A stretch of DNA of 64,000 nucleotides from Akkermansiaceae bacterium (GTDB lineage Bacteria > Verrucomicrobiota > Verrucomicrobiia > Verrucomicrobiales > Akkermansiaceae), in NCBI GenBank assembly GCA_019634595.1, contig JAHCBC010000001.1:310001-374000 (forward strand). The letters run 5' to 3'. The notes under the pieces are model-generated. The model saw nothing but the letters and a program-made list of their open reading frames with translations, made no database searches and was not told the DNA's origin. Shown one piece after another: positions 31,412-39,320 of the stretch (the first letter of the stretch is position 1; each line of letters begins with the position of its first letter). Made by a program: the position numbers and the translations under genes.

Positions 31412-33340
31412 ATGAGCGATTTCCTGAAACACGAATGCGGGATCGCTGCGGTGCGGCTCCGCAAACCTCTGGCGTATTACTACGACCGTTACGGCACCTG
31501 CCTGTGGGGTCTGAACAAGCTGTTCCTCCTGATGGAGAAGCAGCACAACCGCGGGCAGGACGGCACCGGCATTGGCTGCGTGAAGCTGAACATGCCCATC
31601 GGCCAGCCCTACGTGTTCCGCCGCCGGGGCATCGAGCAGGACGCGCTCGCCCAGATATTCCGCAAGGAGATCAAGAATTTCTCGAAAATGGCGCGCAAGG
31701 GCCAGCTCGACCCGAAGAAGCCGGAAAGCGTGAAACGCAACTTCGACTTCGGCGGTGAGATCCTCGTGGGCCACCTCCGCTACGGCACCTCCGGCGAGTT
31801 CGACGAAGGAAGCTGCCATCCGTACCTGCGCCGCAGCAACTGGCCGACCCGCACCCTCATGGTGATGGGGAATTTCAACATGACCAACGCGGCCGAGCTA
31901 AACCAGGTCCTCCTGGAGCGCGGCCAGCACCCGGTCTTCGGAACGGACACGCAGACCGTGCTGGAAGAGATCGGCTACCATCTGGACGAGCACCACACCG
32001 ACCTCTACCGCGACCTCCGCGACAAGGGCGTGCCGGGCAATGAGATGCCGGCCATGATTTCCTCCGCGCTGGATGTGCCGCAGCTCGTCTCCGACTCCGC
32101 CCGCGAGTGGGACGGCGGCTACGCCATCTGCGGTGCCATCGGCAACGGCGACATGTTCGTCATGCGCGACCCGCGCGGCATCCGCCCGTGCCACATGCTC
32201 ATCACGGATGAGGTCATCGCCTTCGCATCGGAGCGCGTGCCGCTCATGACCGTGTTCGAGGCGGATGTGGATGATGTCAAGGCGGTCGATCCGGGCTCCA
32301 TCATCACCATCAAGTCGGACGGCACCATCACCGACCAGCAGTTCGCCACCCCGCAGAAATACTCCCCGTGTTCCTTTGAGAAGATCTACTTCTCCCGCGG
32401 CAATGATCCGCAGATCTACCGCGAGCGGAAGGCCATGGGCGCCGCGCTGGTGGACCAGGTGGTGAAATCCATCGGCAGCGCCTTCGAAAAGACCGTCTTC
32501 TCCTTCATCCCGAACACGGCGGAAACCGCCTACCACGGCCTGATGGACGGCCTGCGGCTCTACCGCCGCCAGGAAGTCCGCTCCTCCATCCTGAAAGCCG
32601 CGGAAAGCGGCAACCTGACCGCCGACCTCGTCGACGACCTCATCCTCCGCAACTGGCCGCGCGGGGAGAAGATCGCGCACAAGGACATCAAGATGCGGAC
32701 CTTCATTTCCCAGGAGAAAAGCCGCGACCAGCTCGTCTCCCACGTCTATGACATCACCTACGGCGCGGTGAAGGAAGGCGACTACCTCGTCGCCCTGGAC
32801 GACTCCATCGTCCGCGGCACCACGCTGAAGAAATCCATCCTCAAGATCCTCGCCCGCACGAAGCCGTCTAAGATCGTCATCTGCTCCACCGCCCCGCAGA
32901 TCCGTTATCCGGACTGCTACGGCATCGATATGTCGGAACTGGGCAAGTTCATCGCCTTCCAGGCGGCCATCGCGCTGCACCGGCGAGCCGGACGGCAGTC
33001 CCTGCTCGACCGCGTCTATGACGAGTGCCGCGAGGAGCTGAAAAAGCCCGCCGGCGAACGCCTCAACCGCGTCCAGCAAATCTACGACGCCTTCACCGAC
33101 GAGGAAGTTTCCGCCGAGATCAGCCGCATGGTCTATCCGGAAGAGATCGAGTGGCAGGGCGAGGTCGAGGTCATCTTCCAGAGCATCGAGAACCTCCGTG
33201 CCTCCATCAAAGGCGAGTGCGGCGACTGGTACTTCACCGGCAACTACCCGACCCCTGGCGGCTACTCCATGGTGAACTCCGCCTACCTGCGCTGGTACGA
33301 AGGTGTCGGCGGCCGCAGCTACGACAGTTTGCCGCTGTAA
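31412..33340 (+). CDS. purF: Amidophosphoribosyltransferase, long form
   Basis: A 642-residue protein catalysing the first committed step of purine synthesis, PRPP plus glutamine to phosphoribosylamine. The glutaminase nucleophile is Cys7 (MSDFLKHECGIAAVRLRKP), so a short propeptide would be removed. Other motifs are NRGQDGTGIGCVKL, GHLRYGTSGEFD and DPRGIRPCHM. The PRPP site is YLVALDDSIVRGTTLKKSIL. The chain is about 150 residues longer than E. coli PurF, a form also seen in Bacteroidetes. The extra length lies partly in the glutaminase domain and at the C-terminus. The ATG at 31412 is preferred over 31361. Confidence 0.93.
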   Translation: MSDFLKHECGIAAVRLRKPLAYYYDRYGTCLWGLNKLFLLMEKQHNRGQDGTGIGCVKLNMPIGQPYVFRRRGIEQDALAQIFRKEIKNFSKMARKGQLDPKKPESVKRNFDFGGEILVGHLRYGTSGEFDEGSCHPYLRRSNWPTRTLMVMGNFNMTNAAELNQVLLERGQHPVFGTDTQTVLEEIGYHLDEHHTDLYRDLRDKGVPGNEMPAMISSALDVPQLVSDSAREWDGGYAICGAIGNGDMFVMRDPRGIRPCHMLITDEVIAFASERVPLMTVFEADVDDVKAVDPGSIITIKSDGTITDQQFATPQKYSPCSFEKIYFSRGNDPQIYRERKAMGAALVDQVVKSIGSAFEKTVFSFIPNTAETAYHGLMDGLRLYRRQEVRSSILKAAESGNLTADLVDDLILRNWPRGEKIAHKDIKMRTFISQEKSRDQLVSHVYDITYGAVKEGDYLVALDDSIVRGTTLKKSILKILARTKPSKIVICSTAPQIRYPDCYGIDMSELGKFIAFQAAIALHRRAGRQSLLDRVYDECREELKKPAGERLNRVQQIYDAFTDEEVSAEISRMVYPEEIEWQGEVEVIFQSIENLRASIKGECGDWYFTGNYPTPGGYSMVNSAYLRWYEGVGGRSYDSLPL

Positions 33341-33346
33341 AGGGGT

Positions 33347-33606
33347 GTAAGGAGGGAGGACACTCCTGTCCTCCGGCTGCAACCGGAACCCATAACAAAA
33401 GCATTCGGAGTAGGGTGGTCACATCCGCTTTGCTTCGCATGCCAGGAGAGGCGCACGCCGTTGTAACTTCTTCGCGTCTTGCCCGTTGCCTTGCCTTTCC
33501 GCATGGGTGCAACGGCGTGCGCCCCTCCATGGGGTCGCGATCTTCGCGGTGAATCTTAGATAATTCGCCAATACCGCCGGAGGACAAGAGTGTCCACCCT
33601 CCTTAC
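33347..33606. repeat. GGAGGACA-type inverted-end intergenic repeat (family 2), copy A
   Basis: The left end (33347-33380) reads GTAAGGAGGGAGGACA followed by CTCCTGTCCTCCGGC. The right end (33576-33606) is its inverted counterpart, GCCGGAGGACA...TGTCC..CCTCCTTAC. Each end folds as GGAGGACA-loop-TGTCCTCC. The inner boundary GCGGTGAATC...TTCGCCAATACC is shared with copy B at 49754-50011. A partial third end (CCGGAGGACAAAGAGTG) follows up to 33627. The element fills the gap between purF and lipB. Confidence 0.8.
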
Positions 33607-33627
33607 CGGAGGACAAAGAGTGCCCGC

Positions 33628-34248
33628 TCACTCCAGCAAGCGCCTCATCTCCTCACCGATCACCACCGCCGCCTCAGCAACAGTGATAGGCCGCCCCGCT
33701 TCCATCTCCAGGCTGGTCATGCTCACGCCATCCAGCCCGCACGGGGTGATGGCGAAGAACGGCGGCAGGCTTTCATTCGTGATGTTGATGGCGAAGCCGT
33801 GCATGGAGATCCATTTACGCACGCCAACACCGATGGACGCCAGCTTGCGGTTCCCCACCCACACGCCGGTGAGTCCATCCCGCCGTCCGGCCTGCACGCC
33901 GAAGCGGCCGCAGGCCAGGATGAGCGCCTCCTCGATCTTCCGCAGGTGCTCGTGCAGGTCCTTGCCGCGGGTGGTCAGGTCCAGGATGGGGTAGCCGGTG
34001 ATCTGGCCGGGGCCATGGTAGGTCGCCTGGCCGCCGCGGTTCGTGTCGTGGACCGGGTGGGGGAGCATGGAGGCGTCCCGCAGCGACGACTGGTCCCTCA
34101 ACCGGCCGATGGTATAGACCGGCTCATGCTCCAGCAGAAAGAGCGTGTCCGGTGCTTCCTTCGCCAGCACCGCGGTCACGGTTTCCTCCTGGAGGCGAAG
34201 ACCGTCCTCATAGGGGATGTGGCCGGAGAGATGTCGGATGTCCATCAT
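33628..34248 (-). CDS. lipB: Octanoyl-[acyl-carrier-protein] transferase
   Basis: A 206-residue enzyme that moves octanoate from ACP to lipoate-dependent proteins. Motifs are FLLEHEPVYTIGR, NRGGQATYHGPGQITGYPIL, the lysine-containing RKLASIGVGVRKW, and the catalytic cysteine in FFAITPCGLDGVSMTSL. The start is one of two adjacent ATGs (34248 or 34245), 1 base after the ruvC stop. The upstream frame extension shadows ruvC. lipB and ruvC are probably co-transcribed. The downstream end abuts the family 2 repeat. Confidence 0.95.
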   Translation of the reverse strand: MMDIRHLSGHIPYEDGLRLQEETVTAVLAKEAPDTLFLLEHEPVYTIGRLRDQSSLRDASMLPHPVHDTNRGGQATYHGPGQITGYPILDLTTRGKDLHEHLRKIEEALILACGRFGVQAGRRDGLTGVWVGNRKLASIGVGVRKWISMHGFAINITNESLPPFFAITPCGLDGVSMTSLEMEAGRPITVAEAAVVIGEEMRRLLE

Positions 34249-34249
34249 G

Positions 34250-34753
34250 TCAGATCTGCCTGCGGTCGAGGAGCTTCGCCTTGAGCGGATCGGAAGCCTG
34301 CAGGTGCGCCATGCCGATGGCAAGGGCGTCCGCCGCGTCCGACGGGGGATTCTCCGCCAGACCGAGCAGCGCGCGCACCATGAAGGCGACCTGCTGCTTG
34401 TCCGCCGTTCCCTTGCCCACGACGGCCATCTTCACCTTCTTCGGCGAGTATTCGTAGATCTTCAGGCCGTGGTCCGCGGCGGCGATCATGGCGCAGGCGC
34501 GGGCCGCCCCCATCGAAATAGCCGTCTGATGGGACTGCACGTAGATGATGCCCTCCACCGCCACCTCCTCCGGCTGGAACTTCCGGATGACATTCACCAG
34601 ATGCGTCCGCACCGCGGCGAGCGCGGCGGATTGCGGGAGGCTTTTCGGGATCGAGATCACATCGAAGGCGAGCACCACCGGCTTGCGCGGATCGCCCTCG
34701 AGTACGGCGTATCCCGTATTCCGGACGGCAGGGTCGATGGAGAGGACGCGCAT
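34250..34753 (-). CDS. ruvC: Holliday junction resolvase RuvC
   Basis: A 167-residue endonuclease that resolves Holliday junctions with RuvAB. The catalytic acidic residues are in MRVLSIDPAVRNTGYAVLEG (Asp7), EEVAVEGIIYVQSHQTAI (Glu) and SDAADALAIGMAHLQ (Asp). The Lys-rich segment YSPKKVKMAVVGKGTADKQQ contributes to DNA binding. Normal length. The ATG at 34753 is taken as the start because the upstream frame to 34885 runs into the toxin gene. ruvA and ruvB are not in the window. Confidence 0.95.
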   Translation of the reverse strand: MRVLSIDPAVRNTGYAVLEGDPRKPVVLAFDVISIPKSLPQSAALAAVRTHLVNVIRKFQPEEVAVEGIIYVQSHQTAISMGAARACAMIAAADHGLKIYEYSPKKVKMAVVGKGTADKQQVAFMVRALLGLAENPPSDAADALAIGMAHLQASDPLKAKLLDRRQI

Positions 34754-34761
34754 CCGGAGGT

Positions 34762-35214
34762 TCAAAAGGGAACGGTGAGGCCTTTCGCCAAGGCGAGCTT
34801 CTTCTGGTTCCTGTCGAACGTCAGAAACTCGGAGCTGCCCAGATGGAGGGCGGTGGCGACATGGAGGATGTCGAATCCCCGGCACCCGCTGGTCCAGGTG
34901 AACTCAGATGAGATGGTTTCCGCGATGCCCGCCACGTCCGCCCATTCCACGGGTATCACCTTGATCGCACCAGTGGAGATGTTGTTCTGAAATTTGGCGA
35001 GCGCGTGGAGTGCCGTCTGTTTGTCATATCCTTTCCCGCGATCTTTCGTGTGAAGCCACGCCTGCAGGCGGATGGATTGCCTGAACTCGAAGAGAAGGGG
35101 GGATGCGATGACCAGAGAGCCTGGCATCGCGGCGAAGTGGCTGGCGGCCCGTTCGGAATTTTCCTGGAAGCGGTATAGCGCGCAGAGATAGGACGTATCA
35201 GGATAAGCTTTCAC
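34762..35214 (-). CDS. PIN-domain toxin (VapC-like)
   Basis: A 150-residue PIN-domain protein. Acidic active-site residues are in MKAYPDTSYLCALYR (Asp6), SPLLFEFRQSIR (Glu), GCRGFDILHVATALHLG (Asp) and SEFLTFDRNQKKLAL (Asp). PIN toxins cleave RNA, often tRNA or rRNA loops. The start is a GTG at 35214 that overlaps the antitoxin stop as GTGA, the standard arrangement for a coupled antitoxin-toxin pair. The target is not predictable. Confidence 0.88.
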   Translation of the reverse strand: MKAYPDTSYLCALYRFQENSERAASHFAAMPGSLVIASPLLFEFRQSIRLQAWLHTKDRGKGYDKQTALHALAKFQNNISTGAIKVIPVEWADVAGIAETISSEFTWTSGCRGFDILHVATALHLGSSEFLTFDRNQKKLALAKGLTVPF

Positions 35215-35465
35215 GCATCCTCCCCGTCCAGTTCGTGCTCCCTCATTTCCCGGACTTCCTCCATGGTGAACCTGCGGTCGCCCCAGACTTCCCGGAGCTG
35301 GGCCATGATGTCCGGCTTGGGTGGAGCGGGTGAAGCGGATGGCGGAGCGATGAGATGCGCGAACGGTTTGCCCCGTTTCACGATTTCAACGGTCTCGCCA
35401 TGTTCGATCCAACTGGCGATTTGCCGGAAATGGTTTCGTAGATCTGCCACCGTCGCGGTCTTCAT
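35211..35465 (-). CDS. Phd/YefM-type antitoxin
   Basis: An 84-residue protein. The N-terminal half has the Phd/YefM DNA-binding fold (MKTATVADLRNHFRQIASWI, EHGETVEIVKRGKPFAHLIA). The C-terminal half is Pro-rich, then acidic and helical (RRFTMEEVREMREHELDG), probably the toxin-neutralising part. It precedes the PIN toxin and overlaps it by 4 bases. A perfect palindrome covers its start codon (see the operator at 35463-35485). Confidence 0.88.
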   Translation of the reverse strand: MKTATVADLRNHFRQIASWIEHGETVEIVKRGKPFAHLIAPPSASPAPPKPDIMAQLREVWGDRRFTMEEVREMREHELDGEDA

Positions 35466-35485
35466 GATAGATTTAATCTATCATG
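35463..35485. promoter_or_regulatory. Palindromic operator overlapping the antitoxin start codon
   Basis: Two perfect 11-bp half-sites, CATGATAGATT and AATCTATCATG, flank a single T. On the minus strand the last ATG of the palindrome is the antitoxin start codon. Phd-type antitoxins bind such palindromes to repress their own operon. The overlap with the first codon implies a very short or leaderless transcript with the promoter inside or just upstream. Confidence 0.8.
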
Positions 35486-35498
35486 AAATCCCATGAGG

Positions 35499-36692
<1,194 letters not shown>

Positions 36693-36738
36693 GTGTGCGG
36701 AGGTCTTTAGGGGGCCGGACCCCCGGGGTCAAGGGGGA

Positions 36739-37803
36739 TTAGGCTGCGGTGGCAGGTGCCTGGATGAGCAGGCAGTCCTCCAGGAACGGCTGGAGCAGCT
36801 TCAGCAACGGTGATCCGGGGATGCGGTAGCGTTCCTCGAAGCGTTCCTCGATGCTGCCGAGCGTGTAACCGAGGTCATTGATCGCCATTTCATTCGGCAT
36901 GCCGCGGAAGACCGCCACCAGGGAGATGAACGAGCCTTCGCGGACGATGACGTTGCGGTCATCCGGCAGCTTGAAGTAGCGGCGGAGCGTGCCGTCCGTC
37001 TCCCGGAGCTGGAGCGCCAGCCGGTGGACGGTGCCTTCCACCCGCTTCGCGGAGGCGTGGCGGCCCGGGTTGGTGCTGGCATAGGAGACGAGTGACAGCG
37101 TGTGGGTATCCAGCAGGAAAACCTCGTCCACCTGGAAGCGGTTGGTCTTCTCGAACAGGATGTCCTCGTAGGTGCGGCTGGTGAACAGCGCGCGCATCCG
37201 CCACTTGAAGCGGTCCCACACGCCGGGGTTCGTGAACGGCCTGCCGGTGGTGGGGGAGTATTCCGCCAGCGCCCGGCGGATGGTCGCCCGCAGCATCGGT
37301 TCCAGATGGAGGTCGATGGGGGACGCCTGGACGGTGATCCCCTTGAAGATCGGCGCGAAGGCCTCCCGCAGATCGTCGTCGGTGAAGTCCGGCTTTTCCG
37401 GAGGCTCCGGTGCGGCGGGCGTGGGAGCCACCGGTGCCGCCGCAAGGATCACAGGCTCGGGGGGAGGTGCCGGGGTGAAAGCCGGTGCGGTGAAGGCGGG
37501 GGGAGGTTCCACCACCGGAGGCACCGCCTGGAAGGGGGGGAGTGGCTGGAAAGGAGGGGCGGCGACCGGTGGTCCGGCGGCAGGCAGTGGCCGGAGGGAA
37601 GGGGGCTGCGGTGCCACTACGGACTGCTGGGCCGCCTGTGGCATCTCCGGCCATGTCGGCAGGACCAACCGACCCACCGGGATGGAGGGCTGCTCGACGG
37701 GGACGGGCGAGCCACCCCAAGGCGATGCGACGGGCCGTGTGGAGTGGCCGGTGGCAGAGCTGGGATGGGCGATGGGGAGTGGTTGCAGCGGATGCGCGGA
37801 CAT
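36739..37803 (-). CDS. Proline-rich protein with a conserved C-terminal domain
   Basis: A 354-residue protein. Residues 1-145 are Pro/Ala-rich and probably disordered. Residues 150-350 form a folded domain (EAFAPIFKGITVQASPIDLH, LRATIRRALAEYSPTTGRPF, RFQVDEVFLLDTHTLSLVSY, RNVIVREGSFISLVAVFRGM). The VDEVFLLDTHTLSLVS strand-turn pattern recalls the domain found next to OmpA-like and Ras-like GTPase proteins in cyanobacteria, which looks like a longin/roadblock fold. This is from memory of patterns, not a match. It overlaps the coiled-coil gene upstream by 1 base (TGATG). Confidence 0.7.
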   Translation of the reverse strand: MSAHPLQPLPIAHPSSATGHSTRPVASPWGGSPVPVEQPSIPVGRLVLPTWPEMPQAAQQSVVAPQPPSLRPLPAAGPPVAAPPFQPLPPFQAVPPVVEPPPAFTAPAFTPAPPPEPVILAAAPVAPTPAAPEPPEKPDFTDDDLREAFAPIFKGITVQASPIDLHLEPMLRATIRRALAEYSPTTGRPFTNPGVWDRFKWRMRALFTSRTYEDILFEKTNRFQVDEVFLLDTHTLSLVSYASTNPGRHASAKRVEGTVHRLALQLRETDGTLRRYFKLPDDRNVIVREGSFISLVAVFRGMPNEMAINDLGYTLGSIEERFEERYRIPGSPLLKLLQPFLEDCLLIQAPATAA

Positions 37804-38423
37804 CAGGGGGGGGATGCGTCTGCGGGAGGGAGGGGTGGGAGTTGGGAAATGGAATCCGCCAGGGAGCGGGCGGCGTCGGCGATCTTCTGGAACCGCTGCT
37901 CGAGCTGCCCGCTGTCCGGCAGGCGGCTTTCAAAATCCGCCAGACGTCCATCGATCGCGCCTTTCAGGGTGTCGATCTCCGTGCGGATGTGATCGGAAAT
38001 CCGTTGATCCCGCGAATTGAGGTGCTCCTGGAACGAGTTCTTCCAGGCACCGAGCCATGAGCCGAGCCGCTGTTCCAGTTGCTGGACCGCGGGCAGGGCA
38101 TCCGCGGTCGCTGGCCGGGTGGCGGCCACTTGCTGGATCTGCTGCGCCAAGCGTTGGATTTCCTCCCGTTGGAGGTAGTTCCGCCGTTCCAGCTCGTCCC
38201 GCGTGTTGTCGGAGAGCCGCGTCACGCTGTGTTGGAGGGCTTCCACGCGGGCTTCCGCCAGCAGAACCCGTTCATCCAGCTTTGGATATGATGCCTCCGG
38301 TACGTCGGACGCCTCCAGGCGTGCCACGCGCTGCTCAAGCCTTTCCAGATGACGGCCGACGATGATCTCACGGATCCGCTCGACCGCCTGGGAGGCGTTC
38401 AATGGTGTTGTTTCGGGTGACAT
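37803..38423 (-). CDS. Coiled-coil protein of unknown function
   Basis: A 206-residue, almost fully helical soluble protein with heptad repeats (ERLEQRVARLEASDVPEASY, LLAEARVEALQHSVTRLSDN, NYLQREEIQRLAQQIQQVAA, SDHIRTEIDTLKGAIDGRLA) and a Pro-rich C-terminus. GGAGAG lies 5 bases before the ATG at 38423. It forms a two-gene operon with the proline-rich protein and is divergent from the sigma/kinase module. A scaffold or partner role for that module is possible but unproven. Confidence 0.75.
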   Translation of the reverse strand: MSPETTPLNASQAVERIREIIVGRHLERLEQRVARLEASDVPEASYPKLDERVLLAEARVEALQHSVTRLSDNTRDELERRNYLQREEIQRLAQQIQQVAATRPATADALPAVQQLEQRLGSWLGAWKNSFQEHLNSRDQRISDHIRTEIDTLKGAIDGRLADFESRLPDSGQLEQRFQKIADAARSLADSISQLPPLPPADASPP

Positions 38424-38654
38424 GTCATCTCTCCGTGGGGGGAGTATCCGGAGGGTGAAACCGGAACACGGGGTGAGTGATAGGACAGTTAGATAGTGCA
38501 AAAGGCGTGAGGTTGTAAATAAGTTCGGTAACTCTTCGCTTTTCCTGACTATTTTGCTTCCGGTGGTAAAAATTTTGTGTCTCTTTATCAGTGACTTGCG
38601 AAATTCCGCAATGAATGAAAGACAGCGCCGGGTTGTTCGGGTAAAGGAGGGCCA
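38424..38654. promoter_or_regulatory. Divergent promoter region between the coiled-coil gene and the sigma factor
   Basis: The centre of this 231-base gap (about 38510-38620) is AT-rich. It contains the inverted pair TTGCG/CGCAA at 38594-38609. An AAAGGAGGG Shine-Dalgarno (38643-38651) precedes the sigma factor ATG at 38655; this is one of the few strong ones in the window. No specific promoter elements can be assigned. Confidence 0.5.
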
Positions 38655-39320
38655 ATGTCCGAGGACGATGTAGAAAAGGAAAACAAGGACGATGTGATCA
38701 TGGTGGAGGCCTACGCGAAGACGCGTAAGAGCCTCATCGCCCGTCTGGACAATTGGGAAGACCAACGGACTTGGGACGAATTCTACCAAACCTATTGGCG
38801 GCTGATCTATTCCGTCGCCGTGAAGGCCGGCCTGCGGGCGGACGAAGCTTTCGACTGCGTGCAGGAGACCATCCTTTCCATCGCCAAGCAGAGCAAACGG
38901 AAGCTCTATGACCCGGAGCAGGGGTCTTTCAAAACCTGGCTCATGAACATGACCCGCTGGCGCATCAACGACCAGTTCCGGAAGCGGAAAAAAGACACCG
39001 CCATGGCCGGTGGCGAGTGGGACAACGACCGGAAGACCGCGGTGATCGACCGGGTGGAGGACCCGAACGGGGACCTCCTTTCCCGCCTGTGGGATGTGGA
39101 GTGGAAAAAGAACGTCGCCGACGCCGCTTTATCCAGGGTGAAGGCGCAGGTTTCACCGAAACAATACCAGATTTTCCACTATTACGTCATCAAGCAGTGG
39201 GACGCGAAAAAAGTACAGGACCACTTGAACGTCAGCATGGCGCAGGTATATCTGGCGAAGCATCGCGTCGGCTCCGTGCTGAAGCGCGAACTCGCGAAAC
39301 TGGAGGAAGATGCCGAGTAA
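38655..39320 (+). CDS. RNA polymerase sigma factor, ECF-like, linked to a Ser/Thr kinase
   Basis: A 221-residue protein. Region 2 is NWEDQRTWDEFYQTYWRLIY through AGLRADEAFDCVQETILSIA to GSFKTWLMNMTRWRINDQFR. A basic, low-similarity linker follows. Region 4 is LSRVKAQVSPKQYQIFHYYV then KKVQDHLNVSMAQVYLAKHR. There is no nearby anti-sigma factor. Its stop overlaps the kinase start by 11 bases, so activity may be controlled by the kinase, as described for ECF sigma factors paired with Ser/Thr kinases (for example EcfP/PknT in Vibrio). It has a strong Shine-Dalgarno. Confidence 0.9.
   Translation: MSEDDVEKENKDDVIMVEAYAKTRKSLIARLDNWEDQRTWDEFYQTYWRLIYSVAVKAGLRADEAFDCVQETILSIAKQSKRKLYDPEQGSFKTWLMNMTRWRINDQFRKRKKDTAMAGGEWDNDRKTAVIDRVEDPNGDLLSRLWDVEWKKNVADAALSRVKAQVSPKQYQIFHYYVIKQWDAKKVQDHLNVSMAQVYLAKHRVGSVLKRELAKLEEDAE

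Noticed and set aside
31898..33382. 494-codon minus-strand frame opposite purF
   Set aside because: Antisense shadow of purF with no recognisable motif; purF carries catalytic motifs throughout.
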